64,000 nucleotides of DNA from Mucilaginibacter celer (lineage in GTDB: Bacteria; Bacteroidota; Bacteroidia; Sphingobacteriales; Sphingobacteriaceae): positions 6,262,001-6,326,000 of the forward strand of contig NZ_CP032869.1 of assembly GCF_003576455.2 (NCBI RefSeq). The letters are read 5' to 3'. A program made the translations under genes and the position numbers. The notes under the pieces were generated by a model that saw only the letters and a list, made by a program, of their open reading frames with translations, had not been told where the DNA came from and made no database searches. Each line of letters opens with the position of its first letter. Position 1 is the stretch's first letter. Shown here one piece after another: positions 8,220-16,426 of the stretch.

Positions 8220-10337
8220 TTACCATTTTAAGCCTACATTCCAAAACATAAAGGCCCATTTATCAACCTGGCCGTTAATTAACTGCGCGGTACTTTGCCC
8301 TGCACCATGACCTGCATTGGTTTCAATCCTGATTAAAACCGGGGCCTGGCCCTGCTGAAGCTCTTGCAAACGTGCTGCAAATTTAAAGGAGTGGGCCGGT
8401 ACAACGCGGTCGTCATGATCGGCGGTGGTGATCATGGTGGCGGGGTATCCGCCCTGTTTTAAAGCATGGTACGGCGAGTATTTATACAGGTATTGAAACA
8501 TCTGCTCCGAATCTTCGGCCGTGCCGTAATCATAGCTCCAGCCGGCGCCGGCGGTAAATTTATTGTAACGTAACATGTCCAGTACGCCAACGGCCGGGAA
8601 GGCTACTTTAAACAGATCGGGCCGCTGGGTGAGCATGGCTCCTATAAGCAAACCACCGTTTGATCCGCCCGAAACGGCCAGCTGATCTTTGGAGGTGTAT
8701 TTATTTTTGATGAGGTATTCGGCCGCGGCAATAAAATCATCAAACACGTTTTGTTTTTTTAGTTTGATGCCTTTACGGTGCCAGGTTTCGCCGTACTCGC
8801 CGCCGCCACGCAGGTTGGGCACTGCGTAGATGCCTCCATGCTCAAGCAAAATAATGTTTGATGTGCTGAAGGCCGGGGTTAAACTGATGCCGAAACCGCC
8901 GTAAGCATACAACAGCGTTGGGTTTTGCCCGTTAAGCACCGTGCCTTTTTTATAGGTGATGATCATCGGGATTTTGGTTTTATCCTTCGATGTATAAAAA
9001 ACCTGTTTCGATTCGTACTGCTCCGGATCAAACTTCGCTCCCGATTTTTTGTAAACGCTTGATTGCCCTGTGGCTATATCCAGCTTAAAAATAGTTGGCG
9101 GGTATACGTAATTGGTAAAAGTGTAATAGGTTTCCTTTTCTTCCTTTTTTGTGCCAAAACCAGATGCCGTACCTACCGCCGGTAAAGTGATGGTACGTTC
9201 AAGTTTGCCGTTCATATCATACTGTTGAATCATTGAAGTGGCATCCTGTAAATACTCGGCAAAAATTTTACCGCCGCCGGTTGTGGCGCTCAATACATTT
9301 TTGGTTTCTTCAATCAAATTTTTCCAATGCGTAACACCCGGGTCGGCAGCATCCACAGTTACAATTTTAAAATTGGGCGAGTAAATATTGGTGAGGATAT
9401 AAAGTTTGCTGCCCAGGTTATCAAGCACGCTGTGCTGGTTATCAAAATTATTCACAACGTTAACTATCCCGCTGCCCGGCTTGCTCAGGTCTTGAATGTA
9501 AAGTTCGTTGCCGGTTGTTGAGGTAGCAGCGGTAATAACCAAAAAGCGCTCATCCTCGGTAAGGTAAGCGCCGATGTAGCGGCGCGGGGTTTTATCGCCT
9601 CCAAAAATCAGTTTATCAGTACTTTGCGGCGTACCCAGTTTATGGTAATATAATTTATGATACTGCGTCATGCCAGAAAGCTGACTGCCTTCGGCGGGCT
9701 TATCGTAACTGCTGTAGTAAAAGCCATCGGTGCCGTGCCAGGCCAGTCCGCTAAATTTTACGTCTTTCAGGGTATCGCCAACAACACTTTTGTCATCGGT
9801 TTTAATAACAATCACCTTGCGCCAGTCCGATCCGCCTTCCGAGATCTGGTAGGCGGCCAGTTCGCCGTTTTTGGTAAACTCGATACCCTGCAGCGAGGTA
9901 GTGCCATCGGCCGAAAATTTGTTCGGATCGAGGAACACTTCGGCTGTGCCGTTATCGCCCGGCTGGCGGTAAAGTACGGCCTGGCTTTGCAGCCCGTCGT
10001 TTTTATAAAAATAGGTGTGTTGGCCTTCTTTAAAAGGAGCGCTGTATTTTTCGTAATTCCATAAAAACTCAAGGCGTTTATGAATCTCGTCGCGATAGGG
10101 GATCTGGCCCAGGTAATTAAAAGTTACCTTGTTTTCGGCCTGTACCCAGGCTTTGGTATCATCGGCGCGGTCGTTTTCCAGCCAGCGGTACGGGTCGGCA
10201 ACGGCGGTGCCGAAGTAAGTATCGGTAACATCAATTTTTTTTGTTTGGGGATAGGGAAGTGTTTTGATAGTCATTTGTGCAAAAGTGGAGCTGCGAAGTA
10301 AAACAGCTGATAACAATAAACTGAGGTTTTTTTTCAT
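8220..10337 (-). CDS. Prolyl oligopeptidase family serine peptidase (S9A), exported
   Basis: A 705-residue prolyl endopeptidase that cleaves short peptides after proline. Signal peptide MKKNLSLLLSAVLLRSSTFA places it in the periplasm. The N-terminal DPYRWLEN motif is typical of S9A, followed by the beta-propeller to about residue 430 and the alpha/beta hydrolase domain. Catalytic residues are visible: Ser559 in GGSNGG, Asp642 or 643 in ADHDDRVVP, and His677 in NAGHGAG. The length equals that of the family. It is the first gene of the 10337-6573 unit, and a candidate promoter lies just upstream. Confidence 0.95.
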   Translation of the reverse strand: MKKNLSLLLSAVLLRSSTFAQMTIKTLPYPQTKKIDVTDTYFGTAVADPYRWLENDRADDTKAWVQAENKVTFNYLGQIPYRDEIHKRLEFLWNYEKYSAPFKEGQHTYFYKNDGLQSQAVLYRQPGDNGTAEVFLDPNKFSADGTTSLQGIEFTKNGELAAYQISEGGSDWRKVIVIKTDDKSVVGDTLKDVKFSGLAWHGTDGFYYSSYDKPAEGSQLSGMTQYHKLYYHKLGTPQSTDKLIFGGDKTPRRYIGAYLTEDERFLVITAATSTTGNELYIQDLSKPGSGIVNVVNNFDNQHSVLDNLGSKLYILTNIYSPNFKIVTVDAADPGVTHWKNLIEETKNVLSATTGGGKIFAEYLQDATSMIQQYDMNGKLERTITLPAVGTASGFGTKKEEKETYYTFTNYVYPPTIFKLDIATGQSSVYKKSGAKFDPEQYESKQVFYTSKDKTKIPMIITYKKGTVLNGQNPTLLYAYGGFGISLTPAFSTSNIILLEHGGIYAVPNLRGGGEYGETWHRKGIKLKKQNVFDDFIAAAEYLIKNKYTSKDQLAVSGGSNGGLLIGAMLTQRPDLFKVAFPAVGVLDMLRYNKFTAGAGWSYDYGTAEDSEQMFQYLYKYSPYHALKQGGYPATMITTADHDDRVVPAHSFKFAARLQELQQGQAPVLIRIETNAGHGAGQSTAQLINGQVDKWAFMFWNVGLKW

Positions 10338-10359
10338 GTCGGCTTAAATTACAGGTTAC

Positions 10360-10390
10360 TAAAGATAGTATCCGCCCGCCGCATGGCCAA
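10360..10390 (-). promoter_or_regulatory. Candidate Bacteroidota promoter for prolyl oligopeptidase operon
   Basis: Read on the minus strand: TTG (10390-10388), 20 bases, TATCTTTA (10367-10360), one mismatch from TAnnTTTG, 22 bases before the ATG at 10337. Spacing and position fit the Bacteroidota primary sigma consensus. Confidence 0.5.
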
Positions 10391-10680
10391 GCTATTTATA
10401 GCTTAAAAGGTTAAAAGTTGTTAATTTTACCGCCTTGTGCTGTTTAATTGGGCGGGGCAGCCTATATTAGCAGCGTAAAAAAGTATTGCTGGTATCCGGG
10501 TAATGGCTTAATAATAAAGATGTTGCTTTAAAATGCAGGATAGCGGGCTTGATTTTTAAGTTCGGATAGCCGAAATATCATCGTGCAGGTATCAATAATA
10601 ATGCTTTTTTTTACACGTTTTTGCTTTGCAATTAATAGTACGCAGGCAAAACATACAGTAATATAGTTACAGAATAAAAC
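10391..10680. other. Divergent intergenic region
   Basis: Between two divergent genes. It is AT-rich and holds no frame or RNA that I can support. It must contain the promoter for the barrel gene at 10681, but no clean TAnnTTTG with upstream TTG is visible there. Confidence 0.4.
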
Positions 10681-11439
10681 ATGAAACAAACCCTTACTTT
10701 TTTTACAGCGGGCCTTTTAATGCTGATGGCGTATACGGTAAAAGCACAGGATAATAACGATAGCGATGACGAAAGCAAGCCAAAAAAGCTCAGAAGCTAT
10801 GTTGGCTTAAGTATGGGTGTATCATATGCATTGGGCGATTTTGCAAAAGCAGATTACAGCAACAACAAAGCCGGTTTTGCCAACAGGGGCGTTGTTTTTC
10901 AACTGGATGGTGCCATTTACGTATACAGGCATTTTGGGATTGGTTATACCATTACCAAACAGGATCAAAGCAATTTTTCGTACGATGACGATTTGATTTT
11001 GGGAAATGGCTATGCCAAAGATTTTAAAGCAGATGGAGCCACAGTAACTGCAGATAAGCGTTACCGCAGCTATAACTTTTTACTCGGCCCGCAATACACT
11101 TTTACCTGGCGCAGGCTGGCGTTTGATTTAAGGGCATCGGCCGGTGCTATTAAAAGCCAAACATCGCCGCAACTTACCATCAGCGTAACCGGTGTTGATG
11201 CACAAAGCGGCAGCATTGTACAGCAAAGTGCCAAGGGATATGCCTTTGCCTACGGCGGCAGCGCCGCTATCCGTTTTGATATGGGGGCAGGCTGGGGCTT
11301 ATCATTAAAAGGCAACTACGTTAAAAGCGACGGATATGATGTTACTACCACCGGCCGTACCCTGAATGTTGGCCGTTTGGTAACCAAACAACCTATTACC
11401 GAAGGGCAGATTGTGTTTGGCTTAACCAAAGCGTTTTAA
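10681..11439 (+). CDS. Outer-membrane beta-barrel protein
   Basis: A 252-residue exported protein with signal peptide MKQTLTFFTAGLLMLMAYTVKA, then an acidic linker (DNNDSDDESK). The rest is alternating beta strands typical of the Bacteroidota OmpW/PorT-like barrel superfamily: GLSMGVSYALGDF, FGIGYTITK, YNFLLGPQYTF, FDLRASAGA, ending in GQIVFGLTKAF with the terminal Phe used for barrel assembly. A strong terminator follows within 20 bases and it appears to be a single-gene unit. No ligand can be named. Confidence 0.8.
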   Translation: MKQTLTFFTAGLLMLMAYTVKAQDNNDSDDESKPKKLRSYVGLSMGVSYALGDFAKADYSNNKAGFANRGVVFQLDGAIYVYRHFGIGYTITKQDQSNFSYDDDLILGNGYAKDFKADGATVTADKRYRSYNFLLGPQYTFTWRRLAFDLRASAGAIKSQTSPQLTISVTGVDAQSGSIVQQSAKGYAFAYGGSAAIRFDMGAGWGLSLKGNYVKSDGYDVTTTGRTLNVGRLVTKQPITEGQIVFGLTKAF

Positions 11440-11456
11440 TATCAATACCATAAAAC

Positions 11457-11492
11457 AAAAAAAGCAGCTCTTTTAACAGAGCTGCTTTTTTT
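11457..11492. terminator. Bidirectional terminator between convergent genes
   Basis: A 9-bp perfect stem (AGCAGCTCT at 11463-11471, AGAGCTGCT at 11478-11486) with a 6-base loop is flanked by A6 on the left and T6 on the right, so it ends transcripts from both the barrel gene (plus) and the OB-fold gene (minus). Confidence 0.9.
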
Positions 11493-11515
11493 GTTTTATT
11501 AATGATCGGTAGCGC

Positions 11516-11863
11516 TTAATTAACCGTGATCTGTTCAGGCTTATCAGACACAATTTCGGGCTGGCCTTTAAACATTTCGAACACGCCGGTTGCGCATACG
11601 TGCTTGCCTTTTATGTTTGGCAAATCGAGTTTTATCTGTTTGCCTTTTACCGCAATGGTGTATTTTTGATGCGGGTAAATGCCTCCCATATTAAGTAGGG
11701 TAAGCGTATCACTTACGGTTTTAAGCGAGTAAACAGTATCGCAAAGGGTGCCGGTTTTGCCCAGGTTATTTTTAAAATCGGCCATGGTGAAATCTTTTGA
11801 CTGGGCCGAAGCTTTACCGGCAAACAAACCCAGCAGCAATGCCGGGATCAGTAGTTTTTTCAT
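11516..11863 (-). CDS. Small periplasmic OB-fold-like protein
   Basis: 115 residues. Signal peptide MKKLLIPALLLGLFAGKASAQ, so exported. The mature part is short beta-rich sequence ending GKHVCATGVFEMFKGQPEIV...PEQI, the pattern of the last strands of small OB-fold domains (GK.V.VTG.I..YKG.PEI). A longer frame to 11938 would bury the signal peptide and overlap the next gene, so the ATG at 11863 is chosen; it lies 10 bases after the stop of the upstream 80-residue gene. Ligand unknown. The OB-fold call is inference from the C-terminal motif. Confidence 0.7.
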   Translation of the reverse strand: MKKLLIPALLLGLFAGKASAQSKDFTMADFKNNLGKTGTLCDTVYSLKTVSDTLTLLNMGGIYPHQKYTIAVKGKQIKLDLPNIKGKHVCATGVFEMFKGQPEIVSDKPEQITVN

Positions 11864-11873
11864 ATACAGTATT

Positions 11874-12116
11874 TCAGTGTTTGAGGGATTGCCCGTCCCC
11901 ATCCTCTTTTTTAGGGGTCGGGGCATAACCATCTTCATAATTCAATGTAAACGATGATTCGGAAGCCCGGCTGGCTGCGTTTAAACCTTTTACATCCGGT
12001 TCGCTGTTATCAATAATTTCATTGCCGGTATCCTGGCCTTCGTTCTGCTCAAATTCGTTGCCGGGGTCTTTATCTTCCCGGGCATCGTCAAGGTTGGGGT
12101 TTTCGGGTAGTGGCAT
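11874..12116 (-). CDS. Small acidic protein, unknown function
   Basis: 80 residues, rich in Asp, Glu, Asn and Gly, with no signal peptide or membrane segment; probably cytoplasmic and disordered (MPLPENPNLDDAREDKDPGN). It is packed 10 bases upstream of the OB-fold gene on the same strand, and its start is well clear of the promoter of lpxH on the other strand. No recognisable family. Strand-consistent packing is the main support. Confidence 0.5.
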   Translation of the reverse strand: MPLPENPNLDDAREDKDPGNEFEQNEGQDTGNEIIDNSEPDVKGLNAASRASESSFTLNYEDGYAPTPKKEDGDGQSLKH

Positions 12117-12197
12117 AACCTTAGTTTTTTGTGTACCATTAATAACCCCTAAGTTACGGTGTTGTTTGCGGGTTGTTATGTAACAATGTTTATCTTT

Positions 12198-12225
12198 TTG
12201 GTATGATGCTTAAAACGTACTTTTG
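12198..12225 (+). promoter_or_regulatory. Promoter of lpxH, almost leaderless
   Basis: TTG (12198-12200), 17 bases, TACTTTTG (12218-12225): a full match to the Bacteroidota consensus. Only five bases separate the -7 box from the ATG at 12231, so the transcript should start at or very near the start codon. Confidence 0.75.
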
Positions 12226-12230
12226 CGCCT

Positions 12231-12986
12231 ATGCCCGTACGCGATAAACTTTATTTTGCCTCTGATATTCATTTGGGTGCCGGCGGACACACCGTTACCC
12301 GCGCACGCGAAGACCGGATAATACGCTGGCTGGACATGATTAAACACGATGCCGCCGAAGTTTTTTTGGTGGGCGATGTGTTTGACTTCTGGTTTGAGTA
12401 TAAAACCGTTGTGCCTAAAGGTTACATCCGTTTTTTAGGCAAACTGGCCGAGCTGAGCGATGCCGGCGTAAAGCTTTATATGTTTAAAGGCAACCACGAT
12501 ATGTGGATGTTTGATTATTTTGAAAAACAGTTTGGCGCCACCATCATCAGCAACGAACTTAAAATTGAACGTAGCGGCAAAAAGTTTTTTATCCATCATG
12601 GTGATGGCCTGGGCCCCGGCGATAATTTTTATAAAATTTTAAAGAATTTTTTCCGTAGCCCGTTTTGCCAGTGGTTGTTTGCGCGCATTCATCCTAATTT
12701 AGGCGTAGGCATAGCCAATAACTGGAGCCAGCACAGCCGCGATACCAACGAAAAAAAGGATAACCCCAAACCAGGCGAGCAGGAATGGCTGGTTAAATTT
12801 TGCCGCGAAGAATTGCAAACCAACTTTTACGATTACCTGATTTTTGGCCACCGGCATCTGCCGCTTGATATACAGCTAACCCCCGAAAGCAGGTATATCA
12901 ACCTGGGCGAATGGATTAGCTATTTTAGCTATGCTGTTTTTGACGGACATGAGCTGAAACTGGAATATTTTGAGAAGCAACCCTGA
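12231..12986 (+). CDS. lpxH: UDP-2,3-diacylglucosamine diphosphatase (LpxH family)
   Basis: A 251-residue metallophosphoesterase that hydrolyses UDP-2,3-diacylglucosamine to lipid X in lipid A synthesis, at the inner face of the inner membrane. All metal-binding motifs of the fold are present in order: SDIHLG (residues 11-16), GDVFDFWFEY (about 49-58), GNHD (about 85-88), FIHHGDGLG (about 122-130) and FGHRHLP (about 206-212). Length and the WFEY after GDVFDF fit LpxH rather than a general phosphatase. The ATG at 12231 follows a perfect promoter. Convergent with the SHOCT gene, 10 bases apart. Confidence 0.85.
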   Translation: MPVRDKLYFASDIHLGAGGHTVTRAREDRIIRWLDMIKHDAAEVFLVGDVFDFWFEYKTVVPKGYIRFLGKLAELSDAGVKLYMFKGNHDMWMFDYFEKQFGATIISNELKIERSGKKFFIHHGDGLGPGDNFYKILKNFFRSPFCQWLFARIHPNLGVGIANNWSQHSRDTNEKKDNPKPGEQEWLVKFCREELQTNFYDYLIFGHRHLPLDIQLTPESRYINLGEWISYFSYAVFDGHELKLEYFEKQP

Positions 12987-12996
12987 TTTGCGCTAT

Positions 12997-13332
12997 TTAT
13001 TTGTAACCCGAATTGAGGATTCTTGCTTTTTGATTGTTGTATTCCGCTTCGGTCATGGCACCGCTATCCAATAGTTGTTTAAATTTTTGAAGCTCATCTG
13101 CCGAAGATTGCGGCGGGAAGCTAAACGGATTGATATTTTCAATTTTTGGACTACTGTAAACAATAATTATCCCTATAAAATTCAAAAAAAGGCCTAAAAG
13201 CAATCCGGGCACTGCTCCGATTTTACGTACAGATCCTGCTTTATATCCCCATATCGGAAAAATAACGGCGAATACTGAAAGTATTCCAAAAGCTACAATG
13301 ATTAAAATAATTTCCGGTGCGCCTAATCCCAT
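12997..13332 (-). CDS. SHOCT-domain membrane protein
   Basis: 111 residues. Two hydrophobic segments (about 5-28 and 41-60) place it in the inner membrane. The C-terminal 30 residues form a SHOCT domain: LQKFKQLLDSGAMTEAEYNNQKARIL, split by convention into FKQLLDSGAMTEAEY and the following KARIL helix. SHOCT is a short oligomerisation motif at protein ends and gives no function on its own. Monocistronic and convergent with lpxH. Confidence 0.8.
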   Translation of the reverse strand: MGLGAPEIILIIVAFGILSVFAVIFPIWGYKAGSVRKIGAVPGLLLGLFLNFIGIIIVYSSPKIENINPFSFPPQSSADELQKFKQLLDSGAMTEAEYNNQKARILNSGYK

Positions 13333-13504
13333 AATTTTAAGATTTAAGTTTATAATAATTGATCGGATATATGAATAAAAGGAAATATAATTAATTGTAG
13401 AGGTTGGCTAAATCAAGTTTTGTTTTTGTTTGTAAAGTGTAATAACCTTACCACAATAACAGCGCGGGCATTAGGGTTGCGGTATTTCTTTGCAGAAAAA
13501 TGCG

Positions 13505-13512
13505 TACTTTTG
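13505..13512 (+). promoter_or_regulatory. Candidate -7 box upstream of prfA
   Basis: TACTTTTG, a full match to TAnnTTTG, lies 101 bases before the prfA start. The nearest TTG upstream (13477-13479) is 25 bases away, longer than usual, so the assignment is tentative. Confidence 0.4.
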
Positions 13513-13613
13513 TACACTTTTTTGCAGCAGGTTTGTAAACCGCCCGAAATGCTAAGCCTTTCAAAAGCCGGTTCAATGTCAACAGCTTAGCTGCACTTAT
13601 ATTTTATACTATT

Positions 13614-14687
13614 ATGTTAGATAAATTAGAGCTGATATACGAGCGCTGGAAAAATGTTGAAGGTGAATTGAGCAGTCCTGATGCCATGCAGGATATGAAG
13701 CGTTTTGCCCAGTTAAATAAGGAATATAAAGATCTGGCTAAGATTGTTGACGAGTATTATATCTACCGCAACATCATGAGCAATATCGATACCAATAAAA
13801 ACATTCTGGCTACCGAAAAAGACGAGGAGTTTAGGGAGATGGCCAAAATGGAGCTCGACGAACTGTTAACCCAGCAGGAAGCCAAGGAAGAGGAGATCCG
13901 CCTGATGCTGATCCCGAAAGATCCTGAGGATTCGAAAAACGCTATTGTCGAGATTCGTGGTGGTACCGGTGGCGATGAAGCAGCCCTTTTTGCGGGCGAC
14001 CTATACCGTATGTACATGCGCTACTGCGAAAAACGTGGTTGGCGTACCGAACTGGTTGATTATACTGAGGGCACCAGCGGCGGCTACAAAGAGATTGTAT
14101 TTAACGTAAACGCCGAAGATGCTTATGGTACCCTGAAATATGAATCGGGCGTGCACCGCGTGCAACGCGTGCCTGATACCGAAACCCAGGGCCGTGTTCA
14201 CACCTCAGCCGCATCGGTGGTGGTATTGCCCGAAGTTGATGAGTTCGATATTGAGTTGAATGTAAGCGATATCCGTAAAGACCTGTTTTGTGCTTCAGGC
14301 CCGGGCGGACAATCGGTAAATACCACTTACTCGGCGGTGAGGTTAACCCACTTGCCTACAGGTATAGTAGCGCAATGCCAGGACCAGAAATCGCAGTTAA
14401 AAAACTACGATAAGGCTTTACAGGTACTGCGCTCAAGGGTGTACGAAATGGAGTTGCAGAAACACCTTGAAGAAACATCCAAAAAACGTAAAACCATGGT
14501 ATCAACCGGCGACAGGTCGGCCAAGGTACGTACCTACAACTATCCGCAGGGCCGTTTAACCGAGCACCGTATCGGTTTAACTATCTATAACCTTCCGGGT
14601 GTTTTAAATGGTGATTTGCAGGAGATTTTAGAATCGCTGCAGTTTGCTGAAAATGCTGAGAAACTGAAAGAGGGAACGGTAGCGTAA
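13614..14687 (+). CDS. prfA: Peptide chain release factor 1
   Basis: 357 residues, full length. It recognises UAA and UAG stop codons and triggers peptide release on the ribosome. The GGQ motif sits in CASGPGGQSVNTTYSAVRL (about residue 230), with the Gln that PrmC methylates. The tripeptide anticodon PxT reads PDT here (QRVPDTETQGR), within the permitted pattern. The N-terminal coiled-coil helix and the acidic linker are in place. No prmC or hemA lies beside it, unlike in proteobacteria. The gene appears monocistronic. Confidence 0.95.
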   Translation: MLDKLELIYERWKNVEGELSSPDAMQDMKRFAQLNKEYKDLAKIVDEYYIYRNIMSNIDTNKNILATEKDEEFREMAKMELDELLTQQEAKEEEIRLMLIPKDPEDSKNAIVEIRGGTGGDEAALFAGDLYRMYMRYCEKRGWRTELVDYTEGTSGGYKEIVFNVNAEDAYGTLKYESGVHRVQRVPDTETQGRVHTSAASVVVLPEVDEFDIELNVSDIRKDLFCASGPGGQSVNTTYSAVRLTHLPTGIVAQCQDQKSQLKNYDKALQVLRSRVYEMELQKHLEETSKKRKTMVSTGDRSAKVRTYNYPQGRLTEHRIGLTIYNLPGVLNGDLQEILESLQFAENAEKLKEGTVA

Positions 14688-14737
14688 GCCCCTCTCAGTT
14701 GGCAGTTTTGAGTAGGCAGTTTGCGGTTGACTTTATT

Positions 14738-14832
14738 TTGTCTGAACTCGAATTTGGGGGAATTATTAGAATTTATTGAATTTGCTTAGCATTCCGTTCA
14801 TTCCTTAATTCTATAAATTCGGGTTCAGACAA
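14738..14832 (+). repeat. Palindromic repeat family A, copy 1
   Basis: A 95-bp unit with imperfect 18-bp terminal inverted repeats: TTGTCTGAACTCGAATTT at 14738-14755 and AAATTCGGGTTCAGACAA at 14815-14832 (17 of 18 match). Internal arms (GGGGGAATTATTAGAATTT and a run of TTAATTCTATAAATTC) extend the similarity. Copies lie at 36708-36801 (inverted) and 50810-50902 (same orientation). Beyond the right end, CACGARCAYGCTGCCGTG is also shared with the 50810 copy, so the true unit may be longer. Confidence 0.85.
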
Positions 14833-15047
14833 ACACGAGCATGCTGCCGTGAGGACACGGCCGCCGGGGTAGAGAGTTTGCTTTTATTCTGCTCATTCCC
14901 CGCTGTCCGAAGTTTACAACTTCGGAAGACTATGCTTGTAGTCTGCGACTACAGAATAATAGAGAGAAAACCTACTATATTATTTAACTGGAATCGCAAA
15001 CGACAGACATAGACAGATTAGTAGAATAAAAAAGCTTTAACGACAAA

Positions 15048-15090
15048 TATTTTGCTAATTCTAAAATTCTGTAAATTCTGATTCAGACAA
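15048..15090 (+). repeat. Family A repeat, right half only
   Basis: The stretch with TTTGCTAATTCTAAAATTC and ending CTGATTCAGACAA resembles the right arm of family A (TTTGC...TTAATTCTATAAATTC...GTTCAGACAA) without a matching left arm. It suggests a decayed or recombined copy. Confidence 0.5.
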
Positions 15091-15312
15091 CCTTAAAATC
15101 CCTCTCCCCACCTCAATCATGCCTTTATCACCCAAATGTTAAAAAATGTCAAAATCAGTTAATTATGTTAATTGAAAAGGCATTTTCATCTCAATTTCAT
15201 AAAGCGGGCCTATTTTAGTTTTTGTAAAGGAGTATGTAGCGTAAATGCACTTACAACCGTAAAGCTTTTAACACTGCATTAGTGTAAACGAAATTTTTAA
15301 AAACTTGATTCT

Positions 15313-16242
15313 ATGCTGGCTATAAAAACTTTAACCGATAATTTAACCATCTACAGGCGTGCGGTGCGTTTAATGGGTGATAAATTTGAAATTAGTGTGG
15401 TGGGTAGTAACCCGCTGCTGGCCGATGAGCAAATTGACATTGCCATTAATGAAATAAACCGTGTTGAAAAACTGCTTTCGGCGTTTAGCGATGACAGCAG
15501 CATTAACCAGATAAACCGCAACGCAGGTATCGCTCCGGTAAAGGCTGATGGTGAAACATTCAGGCTGATTAGCCGCGCGGTGCAGATTTCTGAACTTACT
15601 TACGGCGCTTTTGATATTACTTACCTGGCAAGTAAAAATGAAGATAAAGGCGACGTTGCCGTTAAAGCTACCAAACAAACCAAAACTTTGGCCAGCTACA
15701 AAAACATTGTGCTTGACGCTGTTAACCAAACCGTATTTTTAAAGGAACAAGGTATGCGCATTGGCTTTGGTGCCAATGGCAGAGGTTATGCTGCCGACAG
15801 GGCCAAATATATTTTGCAGCTAAACGGTGTTGATAGCGGTGTGATTAATGCCGGCGGCGATTTGCTTACATGGGGCTTACAGCCAGGAGCAATGCCCTGG
15901 ACGGTGGCCGATGCCAATGCTGAACAAATTAACCAGCCTTTTGCCGATCTGGAGATCAGTAATATGGCTTTTGCTACTTCGGTTAATGCCGAAAACTATA
16001 CCAGCATCAGCAGCAAAAAATTTGTTAACGTGCTTAACCCCAAAAAAGGATTCCCGGTTAGCGGCATCAGCAGCGTAAGCATCCTGAGCCCAACTGCCGA
16101 GTTTGCCGATGCCATGGCAACCCCTGTACTTACCATGGGTGTTAACGCCGGTTTGTACATGATAAACCAGCTTAACCAGGTTGCCTGCGTTATTATAGAT
16201 GATCAGAGCCGCGTTTATACCTCGAAGGATATAAGCCTGTAA
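15313..16242 (+). CDS. ApbE-type FAD:protein FMN transferase, divergent
   Basis: 309 residues. ApbE proteins attach FMN from FAD to a Ser/Thr of target proteins, usually in the periplasm. Family marks: SINQINRNAG (about 63-72), DITYLA (about 97-102), GRGYAADRAK where most have KGYAxD, VINAGGDL (about 178-185) and DAMATPVLTMG near the end, whose Asp normally binds metal. The usual HxxDPxTG reads NVLNPKKG here, so a His and an Asp are replaced. There is no signal peptide: the N-terminus (MLAIKTLTDNLTIYRR) is amphipathic. It may therefore be cytoplasmic, a divergent paralogue, or inactive. It is closed off by its own terminator and not co-transcribed with the barrel operon. Confidence 0.8.
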   Translation: MLAIKTLTDNLTIYRRAVRLMGDKFEISVVGSNPLLADEQIDIAINEINRVEKLLSAFSDDSSINQINRNAGIAPVKADGETFRLISRAVQISELTYGAFDITYLASKNEDKGDVAVKATKQTKTLASYKNIVLDAVNQTVFLKEQGMRIGFGANGRGYAADRAKYILQLNGVDSGVINAGGDLLTWGLQPGAMPWTVADANAEQINQPFADLEISNMAFATSVNAENYTSISSKKFVNVLNPKKGFPVSGISSVSILSPTAEFADAMATPVLTMGVNAGLYMINQLNQVACVIIDDQSRVYTSKDISL

Positions 16243-16302
16243 GGATCAGCCCGATCAATTTAAATATTATTAAACCTACATCATAATTAAGATTGTTTGC
16301 CT

Positions 16303-16343
16303 CAGTTGCATTGGTACGGTTGGTGCCAATGTAACTGATTTTT
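16303..16343 (+). terminator. Terminator after apbE-like gene
   Basis: CAGTTGCATTGG (16303-16314) pairs 11 of 12 with CCAATGTAACTG (16326-16337), followed by ATTTTTT. It separates the apbE-like gene from the 16427-19695 operon. Confidence 0.75.
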
Positions 16344-16426
16344 TATTTGATGCATCCGTCAGCTTTTTGTAATAAAGTTTAAATTGGTCGAAATTTGAAA
16401 ATAATTTTAAGCTTTTCTTCCCCTCA

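Larger units (their letters stand above)
14688..15312. other. Repeat-rich intergenic region between prfA and apbE-like gene
   Basis: 625 bp without a gene. It holds family A copy 1, then two short perfect hairpins: TCCGAAGTT-TAC-AACTTCGGA (14906-14926) and TGTAGTC-TGC-GACTACA (14937-14953), and a right half-copy of family A at 15048-15090. The last 130 bases are AT-rich and should hold the promoter of the next gene. Confidence 0.7.

Noticed and set aside
13614..14687. PDT in place of PAT in release factor 1 as an anomaly
   Set aside because: The recognition rule is PxT; the middle residue is free, so the factor should be normal.
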